NCBI RefSeq assembly: GCF_005886345.1
Contig: NZ_PNEC01000009.1
Span: 124,001 to 188,000, forward strand
From: Pseudoalteromonas phenolica
Lineage (GTDB): Bacteria > Pseudomonadota > Gammaproteobacteria > Enterobacterales > Alteromonadaceae
Direction: 5' to 3'
DNA: 64,000 nt
Numbering within the stretch: the first letter of the stretch is position 1; every line of letters starts with the position of its first letter. Of the stretch, positions 20,010-30,156 are shown one piece after another. The notes below the pieces were generated by a model. The model did no database searches. It saw only the letters and a program-made list of their open reading frames with translations, and was not told the origin of the DNA. The position numbers and the translations under genes were made by a program.

Positions 20010-21305
20010 ATGGAAGCAACTGTGTCAAATTCAACGACGACTAAAAGCAATGCCATTCCTTTGGCTATCGTTGCGGCGATGTTCTTTATTCTAGGTTTTG
20101 TTACCTGGTTAAATGGTTCATTAATGCCGTATCTGCAGCAACTTTTTGATTTGAGCCCTATTCAGGCGTCTCTAATCTTATTCTCTTTTTATATTGCAGT
20201 GACATTTACTGCTATCCCATCGGCGAAGTTTGTTAAGAAAGTGGGATACAAAAACGGTATGGCCATTAGTATCGGTATGATGATGGTAACGGCTCTGTTA
20301 TATATCCCTGCAGCTAAAACTCAGGTATTTGCGTTGTTCCTAGTAGCGCAGTTTACTATGGGTATCGCGCAAACCATTCTACAAACCGCAGTTAACCCTT
20401 ACGTAGTGCGTTTAGGCCCTGAAGAGTCGGCAGCGGCGCGTGTCAGTATCATGGGTATTCTTAATAAATTTGCAGGTGTTATTGCACCTCTAGCGTTCAC
20501 TGCGCTTGTATTAGGTGGCTTCAATGAAGCTGCTGCAACTGGCCCTCTTACACAAGTAGAAAAAGATGCCATGGCTGGTAACTTAGTCATGCCATACTTA
20601 GGTCTTGCAGTATTCATTGGTTTATTTGCTGTAGGTATCAAATTTGCGCCACTTCCTGAAATTGAAGAGGAAGATGACAATGATAAGTCTACTGGTACAG
20701 TGAGAGAAGCTTTAGCGCATCCTAACTTAGCGCTAGGTGTTGTTGCATTATTCTTATACGTAGCGGCTGAAGTTATTGCGGGTGATACGGTTGGTTCATT
20801 TGCACTGTCAATGGGTGTTGCTAACTATAGTGTGATGACCTCTTATACCATGGCATTTATGGTAACAGGTTATGTACTAGGTATTATTTTAATCCCACGT
20901 GTCATTTCGCAACAAACAGCTTTAACAATCTCAGGCATTTTGGGCTTAGCTCTAACGCTGGGTATTGCATTTGTAGATAGTGCGGCGACTTTAAACGTCC
21001 CTACGTTTGGTGAAATGCCAGTTGCGGTATTCTTCTTAGCATTGTGTGGTTTAGCTAATGCGATCATGTGGCCGGCAATTTGGCCACTAGCTTTGTCTGG
21101 ACTTGGCAAGCTAACTAGTGTAGCTTCTGGTTTATTAGTTATGGGTATCGCTGGTGGTGCTTTTGGTCCACTTTTCCTAGGTTTAGTTAAAGGTTCTGAA
21201 GCAACAGCTGCATCTAGCCAAACAGCATATCTGGTATTATTACCATGTTATCTATTTATCCTCTTCTATGCCCAAAAAGGCCATAAAATGAGAAGTTGGA
21301 AGTAA
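20010..21305 (+). CDS. nagP: NagP, N-acetylglucosamine permease (FucP-type MFS)
   Basis: Major facilitator of the FHS/fucose-permease branch, predicted to bring GlcNAc across the inner membrane by cation symport. The 431-residue product has about twelve transmembrane segments. It carries the family landmarks FFILGFVTWLNGSLMPYLQ, AQTILQTAVNPYVVRLGPE and GLANAIMWPAIWPLALSGLG. It follows the hexosaminidase, with its own operator and terminator. NagP replaces the PTS in many Alteromonadales. The permease type is clear; GlcNAc as substrate rests on context and family. Confidence 0.88.
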   Translation: MEATVSNSTTTKSNAIPLAIVAAMFFILGFVTWLNGSLMPYLQQLFDLSPIQASLILFSFYIAVTFTAIPSAKFVKKVGYKNGMAISIGMMMVTALLYIPAAKTQVFALFLVAQFTMGIAQTILQTAVNPYVVRLGPEESAAARVSIMGILNKFAGVIAPLAFTALVLGGFNEAAATGPLTQVEKDAMAGNLVMPYLGLAVFIGLFAVGIKFAPLPEIEEEDDNDKSTGTVREALAHPNLALGVVALFLYVAAEVIAGDTVGSFALSMGVANYSVMTSYTMAFMVTGYVLGIILIPRVISQQTALTISGILGLALTLGIAFVDSAATLNVPTFGEMPVAVFFLALCGLANAIMWPAIWPLALSGLGKLTSVASGLLVMGIAGGAFGPLFLGLVKGSEATAASSQTAYLVLLPCYLFILFYAQKGHKMRSWK

Positions 21306-21343
21306 AGCATTTCTATCTAAAAGTAGAAATAATCCCGTGTGTA

Positions 21344-21370
21344 ATGCCACCGCAAGGTGGCATTTTTTTG
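21344..21370 (+). terminator. Terminator after nagP
   Basis: Stem ATGCCACC / GGTGGCAT around a GCAA tetraloop, followed by seven T. Confidence 0.9.
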
Positions 21371-21480
21371 TCTAAAATTTGTTCTTAATATCTTTCCTAT
21401 TTTCAATACTCTAGCAGTCAAACGAAAACCAAGCACACTTACATTGGCCGTTTCAGATTCCAGCACGATGCGATATGCGG

Positions 21481-21486
21481 TATAAT
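21481..21486 (+). promoter_or_regulatory. Consensus -10 box upstream of ygiQ
   Basis: A perfect TATAAT lies 30 bases before the chosen ygiQ ATG. No good -35 box is seen at 16-18 bases upstream. Confidence 0.5.
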
Positions 21487-21516
21487 CTGCGCCTTTTTTC
21501 TATTGGGGCAATTTAC

Positions 21517-23718
21517 ATGAACGCGTTAAAAGCGGAACGAGCACTGTTTTCCTATCCCAAATATTGGGCGGAATGTTATGGCAATGCACCTTTTCTTCCG
21601 ACAACTCGACAAGAGATGGATGAACTAGGCTGGGATAGCTGTGACATTGTGTTAGTAACCGGTGATGCGTATGTAGATCACCCAAGTTTCGGCATGGCCG
21701 TCATTGGTCGTGTGCTTGAAGCACAAGGTTTTAGAGTCGGCATTATTGCGCAGCCTGATTGGTCAAATAAAGATGCCTTTATGTCACTGGGCAAACCGAA
21801 TTTATTCTTTGGTGTAACCGCTGGCAATATGGATTCGATGATCAACCGTTACACCGCCGAAAAGCGTATGCGTCACGATGATGCTTACACGCCGGGTAAT
21901 GTCGGTGGTAAACGTCCAGATAGGGCGGTTGTGGTATATAGTCAACGCTGTCGCGAAGCTTATAAAGATGTACCTCTGGTAATTGGTGGTATTGAAGCCA
22001 GCTTACGTCGTATTGCTCACTACGATTATTGGCAAGAAAAAGTGCGTCGCAGCATTATCTTTGATGCTAAGGCTGACATACTCATTTACGGTAATGCTGA
22101 GCGACCGTTAGTTGAAGTGGCTCATCGTATTGCTGCTGGTGATGACATTAGCCAGATCCAGAATATTCGCGGCACTGCAGTTATCCGTAAAGAGCCGTTA
22201 GATGGATGGCGCGGTAGTGATTCAACAGCCATCGATAAAGTAGGTAAGATAGACCCAATTCCAAACCCGTACGGTGCCGATGATGTAGGCTGTAGTAAAT
22301 CTGAGTTTGCCAAAGCAGGCATAGACTTAAAAGCCGAAGTAGCTAAGCCTATCGTAGTTCAACCACCTAAATTAAAACCATGGGAAAAAGCCTACGTAAA
22401 GCTGCCTGCTTTTGAGCAAGTAAGCGTGAATAAGCCACTTTACGCTCATGCATCACGTATTTTGCACCAAGAAACCAACCCAGGTTGTGCTCGTGCACTA
22501 TACCAGCGCCATGGCGACCGTTATGTGTGGGTAAACCCTCCTGCGTTTCCTTTAGAAACTGAAGAAATGGATATGGTGTTTGGTTTGCCATACCAGCGTG
22601 TGCCTCATCCTAAATATGGCAATGAAAAGATCCCTGCCTACGACATGATCAAAACTTCAGTAAACATCATGCGAGGCTGTTTTGGTGGTTGTAGCTTCTG
22701 CTCTATTACAGAGCATGAAGGACGAATTATTCAAAGCCGTTCAGAAGAGTCGATTTTAGATGAAATCGAACAAATTCGCGACAAAGTCCCGGGCTTTACC
22801 GGCGTTATCTCAGATTTAGGTGGCCCAACAGCAAATATGTACAAGCTGCGCTGTAAGAGCAAAAAGGCTGAGAGCACCTGTCGGCGTTTATCCTGCGTAT
22901 TCCCTGATATTTGTAAGCATATGGATACCGATCACACACCAACGATAAACCTGTATCGAAAAGCACGTAATGTAAAAGGCATCAAAAAAATCCTCATTGC
23001 GTCAGGTGTACGTTATGACTTAGCCATTGAAGATCCACGCTATGTGAAAGAGTTAGTATCACACCATGTAGGTGGGTATTTAAAAATAGCTCCAGAGCAC
23101 ACCGAATCGGGCCCACTGTCAAAAATGATGAAACCCGGCATGGGGGCATATGACAAGTTTAAAGAGCTTTTTGATAAGTACTCCAAAGAAGCGGGTAAAA
23201 AGCAGTATTTGATCCCGTATTTTATTTCGGCTCACCCGGGCACGACTGACGAAGATATGGTGAACATGGCACTGTGGCTAAAAGCCCATGACTTTAAACT
23301 CGACCAAGTACAAAACTTCTATCCATCTCCAATGGCGAACGCGACGACGATTTATCATACTGAGATGAACTCGTTGCGTAATATTAAAAACAACAAAGAA
23401 GTGGTGAGCGTACCTAAAGGCGCGAGGCAGCGTCGCTTACATAAAGCGATACTGCGTTACCATGATCCTGCTGGGTGGCCGATGATCCGCGAAGCCTTAC
23501 GTAAAATGGGTAAGGCGAAACTCATCGGTAATGGACCCCAGTGTTTGGTTCCGGCCGAAACACGTCAAGAAAAAGCACAGCAAAAGGGCGGTAAAGCTCA
23601 AGGTAAACAAGGGCTAGTTAATAAGGGTGGCAGACCTGCACTGACGCGTCATACCGGGTTTAACCAGTTTAAAAAGGCAAATACCAAACCCCGTGTAGGT
23701 GCGAATAAGAAAAGGTAA
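21517..23718 (+). CDS. ygiQ: YgiQ-family radical SAM protein
   Basis: Large radical SAM protein of the UPF0313/YgiQ family with an unsettled biochemical role. I choose the ATG at 21517 ([22 protein letters not shown]), which is 30 bases after a TATAAT box; an earlier in-frame start would overlap the promoter. The 733-residue product has the cluster-binding cysteines C388, C392 and C395, an N-terminal B12-binding-like Rossmann region, and a basic C-terminal tail of about 60 residues rich in K, Q and G. It appears monocistronic. Confidence 0.93.
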   Translation: MNALKAERALFSYPKYWAECYGNAPFLPTTRQEMDELGWDSCDIVLVTGDAYVDHPSFGMAVIGRVLEAQGFRVGIIAQPDWSNKDAFMSLGKPNLFFGVTAGNMDSMINRYTAEKRMRHDDAYTPGNVGGKRPDRAVVVYSQRCREAYKDVPLVIGGIEASLRRIAHYDYWQEKVRRSIIFDAKADILIYGNAERPLVEVAHRIAAGDDISQIQNIRGTAVIRKEPLDGWRGSDSTAIDKVGKIDPIPNPYGADDVGCSKSEFAKAGIDLKAEVAKPIVVQPPKLKPWEKAYVKLPAFEQVSVNKPLYAHASRILHQETNPGCARALYQRHGDRYVWVNPPAFPLETEEMDMVFGLPYQRVPHPKYGNEKIPAYDMIKTSVNIMRGCFGGCSFCSITEHEGRIIQSRSEESILDEIEQIRDKVPGFTGVISDLGGPTANMYKLRCKSKKAESTCRRLSCVFPDICKHMDTDHTPTINLYRKARNVKGIKKILIASGVRYDLAIEDPRYVKELVSHHVGGYLKIAPEHTESGPLSKMMKPGMGAYDKFKELFDKYSKEAGKKQYLIPYFISAHPGTTDEDMVNMALWLKAHDFKLDQVQNFYPSPMANATTIYHTEMNSLRNIKNNKEVVSVPKGARQRRLHKAILRYHDPAGWPMIREALRKMGKAKLIGNGPQCLVPAETRQEKAQQKGGKAQGKQGLVNKGGRPALTRHTGFNQFKKANTKPRVGANKKR

Positions 23719-23743
23719 AACAGTAGTAAATAGTTTTGTGACT

Positions 23744-23770
23744 AAAAAGGCCGAATTCTTCGGCCTTTTC
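23744..23770 (+). terminator. Bidirectional terminator between ygiQ and the TPR gene
   Basis: Eleven-base perfect stem AAAAGGCCGAA / TTCGGCCTTTT with a TTC loop. The A and T flanks allow it to stop transcription from both converging genes. Confidence 0.88.
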
Positions 23771-23805
23771 TACTTCAATTAGGGCGATTAAAACAGCGCC
23801 ATAAT

Positions 23806-24783
23806 TTATAGCATCTTTTTGAGTTTTTTTAGTTCGCCTTTGAGGTCATCATCTCTATCTAAGTTGTTGGCGATGTCATTTAATAAAGGTTGAGCCAGCT
23901 TAGCTTGTTTGTCGTTTAAGTAAATTCTCGCTAAACGTGCCTTTGCCCAAATTAACCAGCTGCTATCAGACCGCGCGTAATATTGGGTATAGGCTTCTAA
24001 GGCTTTAATGCCTGCTTGGCTTTCAACTTTATGAATGGCGCTCAGACGACCTAGCTGATATTGGTACTCGAGTTTATATTTATCTTCTGGCGCTTGTGCT
24101 ATGGCCTTTTGGATAAGACTCACCGCCTCAGAAAACTGTTCTGCTTCTGCTGCTTGTTTTGCGCGTTCAGCCAAGATTCGGTGATCATTTGGGTACTGTT
24201 TTCTTAATTCGTCACGTAACTGCTCGGCCTGCTTATCTTCACCTTGTTTTGTTAATGCTTGTACTAACATTAACCCACCATCGAGTGGTGCACGCGCGTA
24301 CCACGCTTTTGCGAGTTTAACGGCTTCGTCTTCATCCCCACCGACAAGTCCAGGGGCATTGGCATAAAAGCTGATGAGGCTTGCTAAAGTATCGTCATCA
24401 TTTTTATCCAGCTCTCTGGCTTTTTTTAATAAAGCCAATCCCTCTTTGGCATAGCCTGGCGCAGAGAAAATGCTACTTTGTTGTGCCAGCATAAACTTGA
24501 TAGAGGCGCTAATTCTGTGCAGTTTGGCATGATTAGGCTGTGACTCTAGCAGCGTTTCGGAGAGTGTTTCAGCCTCTTCGATTTTATCGGGTGTGCGTGC
24601 TAACGCTTTAATGTGTAACAGCTGTTGTTCTGTACTTAATGGCGAGTGCTGCGAAGTCAGTAATTGCACCGCTTTGGTGTATTGTTGTGTATCTAATAAG
24701 GTCTGAACTTGTTGATCTAGTGTGTTGGCAAGACAGGGCAGGCTGCTGGTTAGTAGTGCCAGTGCAATAAGCGAGTGCTTCAT
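23806..24783 (-). CDS. Exported TPR-repeat protein, function unknown
   Basis: The 325-residue product starts with a signal peptide (MKHSLIALALLTSSLPCLANT, cut near residue 19-20). It continues as alpha-helical tetratricopeptide-like repeats, for example around LLKKARELDKNDDDTLASLISFY and AVSLIQKAIAQAPEDKYKLEY. TPR proteins usually act as scaffolds; a periplasmic place is predicted. The gene is read toward ygiQ. I do not recognise a specific function. Confidence 0.75.
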   Translation of the reverse strand: MKHSLIALALLTSSLPCLANTLDQQVQTLLDTQQYTKAVQLLTSQHSPLSTEQQLLHIKALARTPDKIEEAETLSETLLESQPNHAKLHRISASIKFMLAQQSSIFSAPGYAKEGLALLKKARELDKNDDDTLASLISFYANAPGLVGGDEDEAVKLAKAWYARAPLDGGLMLVQALTKQGEDKQAEQLRDELRKQYPNDHRILAERAKQAAEAEQFSEAVSLIQKAIAQAPEDKYKLEYQYQLGRLSAIHKVESQAGIKALEAYTQYYARSDSSWLIWAKARLARIYLNDKQAKLAQPLLNDIANNLDRDDDLKGELKKLKKML

Positions 24784-24866
24784 ACTTTATCCTTAACTAT
24801 GCGGTTAATGTACAGATAGTAACAAGTTTTTAACTTGATTGGATAAGAGAAACTGTAAGAAATTGT

Positions 24867-24884
24867 GGGGCCTAGGCAGGCCCC
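24867..24884 (-). terminator. Hairpin downstream of the 97-residue gene
   Basis: Seven-base GC-rich stem GGGGCCT / AGGCCCC with an AGGC loop, ten bases beyond the stop codon. On the minus strand it is followed by ACAATTTCTT, only a weak T tract, so it may be an imperfect terminator. Confidence 0.4.
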
Positions 24885-24893
24885 GAGCAGCCG

Positions 24894-25187
24894 CTATTTA
24901 AAGGTGGCAAGCAATTGTAATAAATGCTGAAGTTTTAGCACGGCATTTTTTAATTTTTGCTCGTCTAGCTGTTCCATATTGCTTAACGACTCTACATCGC
25001 CTGCCACATCGAGTACATAAGGCTTGAAACGTTTAGCTTCAAAGCCAAAGCCTGCTTCTTTGCCAAATAGCGATGTGAATTTTCCATGACCTTGCTGTTG
25101 TAATTCGTCTAATTTTTTATCAGCATCAAGTGCTTGACGGTAAACGACTTTTAAATTTTCATTGAGTTTTTCAATAACAGCTTGCAT
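24894..25187 (-). CDS. Conserved 97-residue helical protein, function unknown
   Basis: A small, soluble, mostly helical protein with no signal peptide. The N-terminal helix (VIEKLNENLKVVYRQALDADKKLDELQQQGHGKF), a central FGKEAGFGFEAKRFKPYV segment and a C-terminal leucine-rich helix are visible. Similar short proteins occur in Vibrio and Alteromonadales, and I recall them as sometimes labelled prephenate dehydrogenase, which the size and sequence do not support. It is a lone gene on the minus strand with a plausible length and codon use. Confidence 0.65.
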   Translation of the reverse strand: MQAVIEKLNENLKVVYRQALDADKKLDELQQQGHGKFTSLFGKEAGFGFEAKRFKPYVLDVAGDVESLSNMEQLDEQKLKNAVLKLQHLLQLLATFK

Positions 25188-25253
25188 GTTTTTCCTAAAG
25201 GTGTTGCTAAATTGGCCGATAGTTTACGAGGATTCAACTAAAAAGTCAGGTAT

Positions 25254-25469
25254 ATGCTTATGAATATTTCCGGAAGTAACCTACCTGCTATGTCTGGTGC
25301 GGGCGAGAGTGGCGAAGTATACAGCGCTAAACTTGCCAAGTCGCAACAGCAAGCAGATGGTAAAGCTGCGCTTGCTTTGATTGAAGCCGCAGGGTCGAGC
25401 GCTGCTGCGCAAAGTCCTGCAAAATCAACCACAGCAACTTTAGGCAATAATATTAACGTGTACGTTTAA
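25254..25469 (+). CDS. Small YjfB-like protein (putative motility family)
   Basis: A 71-residue Ala- and Ser-rich protein. The segment YSAKLAKSQQQADGKAALALIEAA and the GNNINVYV C terminus resemble the short putative motility proteins (YjfB-like family) common in flagellated marine bacteria. The start may be the ATG at 25254 or the one at 25260 (MNISGSNLP). An antisense frame overlaps almost all of it, but the plus-strand frame has the family-like ends. Function unknown. Confidence 0.55.
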   Translation: MLMNISGSNLPAMSGAGESGEVYSAKLAKSQQQADGKAALALIEAAGSSAAAQSPAKSTTATLGNNINVYV

Positions 25470-25484
25470 TCGTATTTTTTGATA

Positions 25485-26498
25485 TTAGCGCAGCTGTAAA
25501 TCAATCGGTGTCTTACTTGTTTTGCCACCGATTTCTCTTACTAACTTGGGTACCAAAAAGCCAGGTAGCTCAGCCAGCATACCCGCCATCAAAGTAAGCG
25601 CAGCTTCTTCAGACATATCAAAATGACTGGCACCTTCTACTTTATCTAACAAATGCAGATAGTAAGGTAATATATCCGCTTCAAATAGTCGTTCGCTCAG
25701 TTCGACTTGCGCTTCTACAGTGTCATTAATCCCTTTTAACAAAACCGCTTGATTTAGAAGCGTGACATTCACTTGTTTGAGCATTTGCATAGCGCGTTCA
25801 AAGTCATCGTCAATTTCATTGCCGTGATTAATATGATTCACAAATATGATTTTGAGCGGGCTCGCTTTAAAGCGCTCGCATAACTCAGACGTAATACGTG
25901 CAGGGATCACCACAGGTAAACGGCTATGAATACGCAGGCGTTTAATTTGTGGCAGTTGCTCTAATTGTTCTAAAAACCAACTAATGGCATTGTCTTTGGC
26001 CATTAAAGGATCACCGCCACTTAAAATGACTTCATTCACATGCGTGTGATTTTTTAAGTACTCAATGACTTTAAGTAAAGCCTGCTTATTTACTTGGTTA
26101 TCTTGATACGGAAAGTGGCGTCTAAAACAATATCGACAGTTCACTGCACAGCCGGTTTTAAACATTACCAGCACACGAGAGTGATATTTATGCAATAAAC
26201 CCGGTATGGCACTTTGTTGTTCTTCGAGTGGGTCTTTGTTGTAGCCGATTTGAGTAATAAATTCTTGGTGCTGAGGTAGCACTTGCAGTAATAATGGGTC
26301 ATTCGGATCGCCAAAACGCATCTTCTTTATAAATGGCAGTGGCACACGCATCGGGAATAAACGACGCGCTTCGAGGTCTTTTTCATTGAAATAGCTGTCG
26401 ATGCCCAGCATTTTTACTAAAGTTTTTGGGCAAGTGACCACATTTGCCAATTCTTTTTGCCAGTTACTATGCAAATTTACTTCATTTGTTTGTATCAT
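25485..26498 (-). CDS. epmB: EpmB, EF-P lysine 2,3-aminomutase (radical SAM)
   Basis: Converts (S)-alpha-lysine to (R)-beta-lysine, the donor used to modify elongation factor P. The 337-residue product carries the radical SAM cysteines C117, C121 and C124 in TGCAVNCRYCFRRHFPY, then EVILSGGDPLM and the PLP-site region of the KamA family. It is shorter than catabolic lysine aminomutases (about 415), which fits EpmB. It lies divergent to efp, with 42 bases between the starts. Confidence 0.95.
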   Translation of the reverse strand: MIQTNEVNLHSNWQKELANVVTCPKTLVKMLGIDSYFNEKDLEARRLFPMRVPLPFIKKMRFGDPNDPLLLQVLPQHQEFITQIGYNKDPLEEQQSAIPGLLHKYHSRVLVMFKTGCAVNCRYCFRRHFPYQDNQVNKQALLKVIEYLKNHTHVNEVILSGGDPLMAKDNAISWFLEQLEQLPQIKRLRIHSRLPVVIPARITSELCERFKASPLKIIFVNHINHGNEIDDDFERAMQMLKQVNVTLLNQAVLLKGINDTVEAQVELSERLFEADILPYYLHLLDKVEGASHFDMSEEAALTLMAGMLAELPGFLVPKLVREIGGKTSKTPIDLQLR

Positions 26499-26540
26499 TA
26501 GCGGGTTTATTACTCGATAAAAGAAGATTAGAGGATACCG

Positions 26541-27107
26541 ATGGCGAATTATAGCACCAACGAGTTCAAGGGCGGCCTAAAAATTATGATCGATGGCGAG
26601 CCGTGCACCATCTTAGAAAATGAAATGGTTAAGCCGGGTAAAGGCCAAGCGTTCAACCGCGTTAAGATCCGTAAATTGATCTCAGGTAAAGTACTTGAGA
26701 AGACATTTAAGTCTGGTGATTCAGTAGAAGGTGCTGACGTAATGGAAACTGAACTAGCTTACCTATACACAGACGGTGAGTTTTGGCATTTCATGAACAA
26801 CGATACATTTGAGCAGATCGCGGCTGACGAAAAAGCAATGGGCGACAACGTAAAATGGTTAGTTGAAAACGACGTATGTACAATTACACTTTGGAACGGT
26901 AACCCAATCGCGGTAACACCACCAAACTTCGTAGAACTAGAGATCACAGATACTGACCCTGGTCTGAAAGGTGACACAGCGGGTACTGGTGGTAAGCCTG
27001 CTACACTCACTACAGGTGCTGTAGTACGTGTGCCACTATTCGTTCAAATTGGTGAAGTAGTGAAAGTAGATACGCGTAGCGGTGAATACGTAGGTCGTGT
27101 GAAGTAA
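26541..27107 (+). CDS. efp: Elongation factor P
   Basis: Translation factor that relieves ribosome stalling at polyproline. The 188-residue product has three predicted beta-barrel domains. The lysine that receives beta-lysine is K34, in the loop VKPGKGQAF. The flanking epmB and epmA genes strongly support beta-lysylation. The C-terminal signature [25 protein letters not shown] is intact. A terminator separates it from epmA. Confidence 0.98.
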   Translation: MANYSTNEFKGGLKIMIDGEPCTILENEMVKPGKGQAFNRVKIRKLISGKVLEKTFKSGDSVEGADVMETELAYLYTDGEFWHFMNNDTFEQIAADEKAMGDNVKWLVENDVCTITLWNGNPIAVTPPNFVELEITDTDPGLKGDTAGTGGKPATLTTGAVVRVPLFVQIGEVVKVDTRSGEYVGRVK

Positions 27108-27130
27108 TTTGTAGTTATTTCTAAGACCAA

Positions 27131-27157
27131 AAAATCCCAGCTTAGGCTGGGATTTTT
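27131..27157 (+). terminator. Terminator after efp
   Basis: Eleven-base stem AAAATCCCAGC / GCTGGGATTTT with a TTAG loop and T run. Confidence 0.9.
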
Positions 27158-27193
27158 TATGGTTAGAATATATTTATAAAAGAGTTAGATAGT

Positions 27194-28168
27194 ATGTCTG
27201 AGAACAACTGGGCACCGAGTGCGGATATTCAAACACTCAAACAGCGTGCGGTAATTATCGCGAAAATTCGTAAGTTTTTTGCTGAGCGTGATGTAATGGA
27301 AGTTGAAACGCCAAGCTTATCAGCTGCCAGTGTGACAGATGTTCATTTAGCGACCTTTGCGACAGAGTTTGTGGGCCCTGGCAATGCCGAAGGGCTGCCC
27401 TTGTACATGCAAACCTCTCCTGAGTTTGCTATGAAACGCTTACTTGCTGCAGGCAGTGGCGCCATTTATCAATTAGCCAAAGCATTTCGTAATGAAGAGT
27501 CGGGTCGTCATCACAACCCTGAGTTCACTATGTTGGAATGGTATCGCCCGGGGTTTGATGAATTTGATTTAATGAACGAAATTGATGCGCTGATGCAGCT
27601 TATATTGAACTGCAAAAAAGCCACCTCTGTGAGTTATCAACAAGTCTTTATAGATGTATTAGGTCTAGACCCACTTGAAGCAACACTGAGCGAGCTACAG
27701 CGACTCGTAACAGAAAAAGGCTATGGTGATATTGCCGCAAACGAAACCCACAAAGACACGCTGTTACAATTGCTTTTCTGTATGGAAGTCGAGCCAATGA
27801 TAGGCATTGAAGCGCCTTGTTTTGTATATCACTTTCCCGCCTCACAAGCGGCATTGGCGCAATTAAATCCTGACGACACTCGCGTAGCAGGGCGCTTTGA
27901 GTTGTATTTTAAAGGTATGGAATTGGCCAATGGCTTTAATGAACTCACTGATAGCAAAGAGCAAGCAGCGCGTTTTGACGAAGATAACCAGCTTCGAGTG
28001 CAAATGGGTTTACCAAAAGTGGCTGCAGATGAGCGCTTTTTAGCAGCGCTCGCACATGGTTTGCCACAATGTTCGGGTGTAGCGCTAGGCATTGACAGGT
28101 TAGTGATGCTAGCGACGGGCAAGCCGTCAATTAAAGAGGTGATAGCCTTCGATGTCACACGTGCCTAA
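27194..28168 (+). CDS. epmA: EpmA, EF-P--(R)-beta-lysine ligase
   Basis: Lysyl-tRNA-synthetase paralogue (PoxA/GenX) that attaches beta-lysine to K34 of EF-P. The 324-residue product is only the class II catalytic core, without the tRNA anticodon-binding domain. Visible motifs are VETPSLS, the motif 2 region [23 protein letters not shown], and motif 3 [15 protein letters not shown]. With epmB and efp it completes the modification set at one locus. Confidence 0.96.
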   Translation: MSENNWAPSADIQTLKQRAVIIAKIRKFFAERDVMEVETPSLSAASVTDVHLATFATEFVGPGNAEGLPLYMQTSPEFAMKRLLAAGSGAIYQLAKAFRNEESGRHHNPEFTMLEWYRPGFDEFDLMNEIDALMQLILNCKKATSVSYQQVFIDVLGLDPLEATLSELQRLVTEKGYGDIAANETHKDTLLQLLFCMEVEPMIGIEAPCFVYHFPASQAALAQLNPDDTRVAGRFELYFKGMELANGFNELTDSKEQAARFDEDNQLRVQMGLPKVAADERFLAALAHGLPQCSGVALGIDRLVMLATGKPSIKEVIAFDVTRA

Positions 28169-28190
28169 ATCATGTGACATCTGACTTTAA

Positions 28191-29411
28191 TTATCTCACA
28201 AAGCGGCGTAATTCGTTTTGCGTCGTTTGAGTAAGCTTTTGAGCTTGCTGACACTGCTCCGAAGCCGCATCAATTTGCTGTTTTGCTTGTTGTGCAAGTT
28301 CAACAATATTGAGTACCGTTTGATGGGTGTGGTTTTGCGTCGTTTCAAGTTGATGTACTTCACCGACGATGGCTTCGAGCTGTGTTTGGTTATGCTCAAA
28401 GTCACTACACATGCTAGCAAACCCTCCCGACGTCTCACTGATGGCTTTCTCAGCCGAGCTTGAATGACTAATCAACTGTTGTGACTCTTGATGTGTCTCT
28501 CCGACTAACACATCCATTTGGTTGATGAAGTCACTGATCTGACGCGTCGCATCGTTTACCTTAACTGATAGATTTCTAACTTCATCGGCAACCACCGCAA
28601 AACCTCGACCAGCTTCACCAGCACGTGCAGCTTCAATTGCAGCATTCAGCGCCAGCAAATTAGTTTGGTCCGAAAACTCTTCAACCATCTTCAGGATGCT
28701 GCGTATATTGTCGCTGTTCTCTTTTAGCCCTGCGACAGTATTGGCGAAATTACCAAGTAATTGCGTGATGTGCTGAATTTCACCTACTAAGGTAGACAAA
28801 GACTGTGATGAACCACGCACAAAGTGTAGGCTTTCGGTATTGGCTTGATATACATGATCGGTATTGCCCACAATACTTTGCAAGCTATGGGTCACTTGGT
28901 CGCTGGCGGCAATGATAGAGTCACTGCTCGAAATTTGTTGCGCACCTAACTCAGAGGTTTGCTGCATGGAGCGAGTGACTTCTTGGTTAGAGTTAGCAGC
29001 GACTTCAGCACTATGATAGGTGGTGTTGAGCAGTTCACTTAAGCGACTGGTAAAGTGATTATATTGCTCACTGACTTCACGGAATTCATCGTAGGTAAAT
29101 TGCGGTAGCTCAGCCTCTAGATTGCCATCATCTCTATTTATTTGTTCTAACGTATCGCGCATTGCCTTGATTGGACGCACGATAAGAAAACGCATATAAA
29201 ATAATGTGAAGATAAACCCGCCAATAGCGCCAAGTGCCATTAACCAAAATAAACCTGTTCCTTGTTTGTCTTCAGTTAATTCTGCATACAGCCAAAATAA
29301 AGTGATGAGCTGGAAAGCAAATAAAAAGCTTAAGTTACCGAATATTTTTCTGGAGAGTGTAAAAAAGAAACTCTGCTCAATTTGATTATATAAACTCATG
29401 TATAGACTCAT
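28191..29411 (-). CDS. Methyl-accepting chemotaxis protein with minimal periplasmic part
   Basis: Chemoreceptor that feeds the CheA-CheW phosphorelay. Two hydrophobic segments (about residues 27-44 and 52-75) are separated by only some ten residues, so there is almost no periplasmic sensor. A HAMP-like region with [15 protein letters not shown] follows. Then comes the long coiled-coil signalling domain with the conserved hairpin tip [20 protein letters not shown]. The start is unclear: [10 protein letters not shown] holds two methionines (29411 and 29399). It is converging with epmA. Confidence 0.9.
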   Translation of the reverse strand: MSLYMSLYNQIEQSFFFTLSRKIFGNLSFLFAFQLITLFWLYAELTEDKQGTGLFWLMALGAIGGFIFTLFYMRFLIVRPIKAMRDTLEQINRDDGNLEAELPQFTYDEFREVSEQYNHFTSRLSELLNTTYHSAEVAANSNQEVTRSMQQTSELGAQQISSSDSIIAASDQVTHSLQSIVGNTDHVYQANTESLHFVRGSSQSLSTLVGEIQHITQLLGNFANTVAGLKENSDNIRSILKMVEEFSDQTNLLALNAAIEAARAGEAGRGFAVVADEVRNLSVKVNDATRQISDFINQMDVLVGETHQESQQLISHSSSAEKAISETSGGFASMCSDFEHNQTQLEAIVGEVHQLETTQNHTHQTVLNIVELAQQAKQQIDAASEQCQQAQKLTQTTQNELRRFVR

Positions 29412-29466
29412 ATTTTGGCTCGTAAGTTGTCATTTTCTTTTAATTTTCATGGGGTTTCTTGCATTA

Positions 29467-30156
29467 TTACGACAAAATCATTTTTGCGTAGCAGGGGTAA
29501 TTACTAAAAATACCATCTACGCCTAAGTTCTGCATTTCTTCTATTTCTTGTTGTTTATCGACCGTATAGGCCATTACCTTTAGGCCTCTTTGCTTGGCAT
29601 CTGCCACAAACTCATGATTAATAAAGTTCTTATCTAAATGCACACTGTAGGCATGTAGGTTTTCTGCAAAGTAGGCGTAGTTAAGCGGGATAGAGGCAGT
29701 TAATGCGCCTATTTTAACCCAGGGCAGATTCTGCTTAAGCCATTTTAGCTGGTGGTGATCAAACGAGGAAAGCAAAAGCTGTTCACGCTCTATAATGCCC
29801 TCAGCCACATTTTGTTCGAGGATTTGAACCAATTTATCTAAACCAAAGGTGTGTTTGAGTTCTAGGTTGATTTGAGTTTGTGAGCCAATCAGCTCGAGCA
29901 CTTGCTGTAAATTTAGGACGTGTTGACCATTTCCAGCATCGAGTCTTGCGATTTCTGAAAATGGTGTATCAACCACGCGGCCATTGCCATTGGTTGTTCG
30001 GTCTAACCAAGAATCGTGAATGATCACAAAGTTATCGGCGCAACTTTGTACGTCGAGTTCTATGCCATCCACTTGGGCTTGCAAAGCAGCATTAATGGCA
30101 GAGGCTGTATTTTCAGGGTAGTTACCGCTTGCACCTCGGTGCGCAAAGATCTGCAT
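29467..30156 (-). CDS. Glycerophosphodiester phosphodiesterase (UgpQ-like)
   Basis: Hydrolyses glycerophosphodiesters to glycerol-3-phosphate and an alcohol. From the ATG at 30156 the product is 229 residues, begins MQIFAHRGASGNYPENT, and has GIELDVQ and HDSWLDRTTNG, the conserved metal and catalytic motifs of the GDPD barrel. No signal peptide, so cytoplasmic. The start overlaps the stop of the upstream permease gene (TAATG), showing coupling; an earlier in-frame start at 30183 lies inside that gene and is less likely. Confidence 0.9.
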   Translation of the reverse strand: MQIFAHRGASGNYPENTASAINAALQAQVDGIELDVQSCADNFVIIHDSWLDRTTNGNGRVVDTPFSEIARLDAGNGQHVLNLQQVLELIGSQTQINLELKHTFGLDKLVQILEQNVAEGIIEREQLLLSSFDHHQLKWLKQNLPWVKIGALTASIPLNYAYFAENLHAYSVHLDKNFINHEFVADAKQRGLKVMAYTVDKQQEIEEMQNLGVDGIFSNYPCYAKMILS

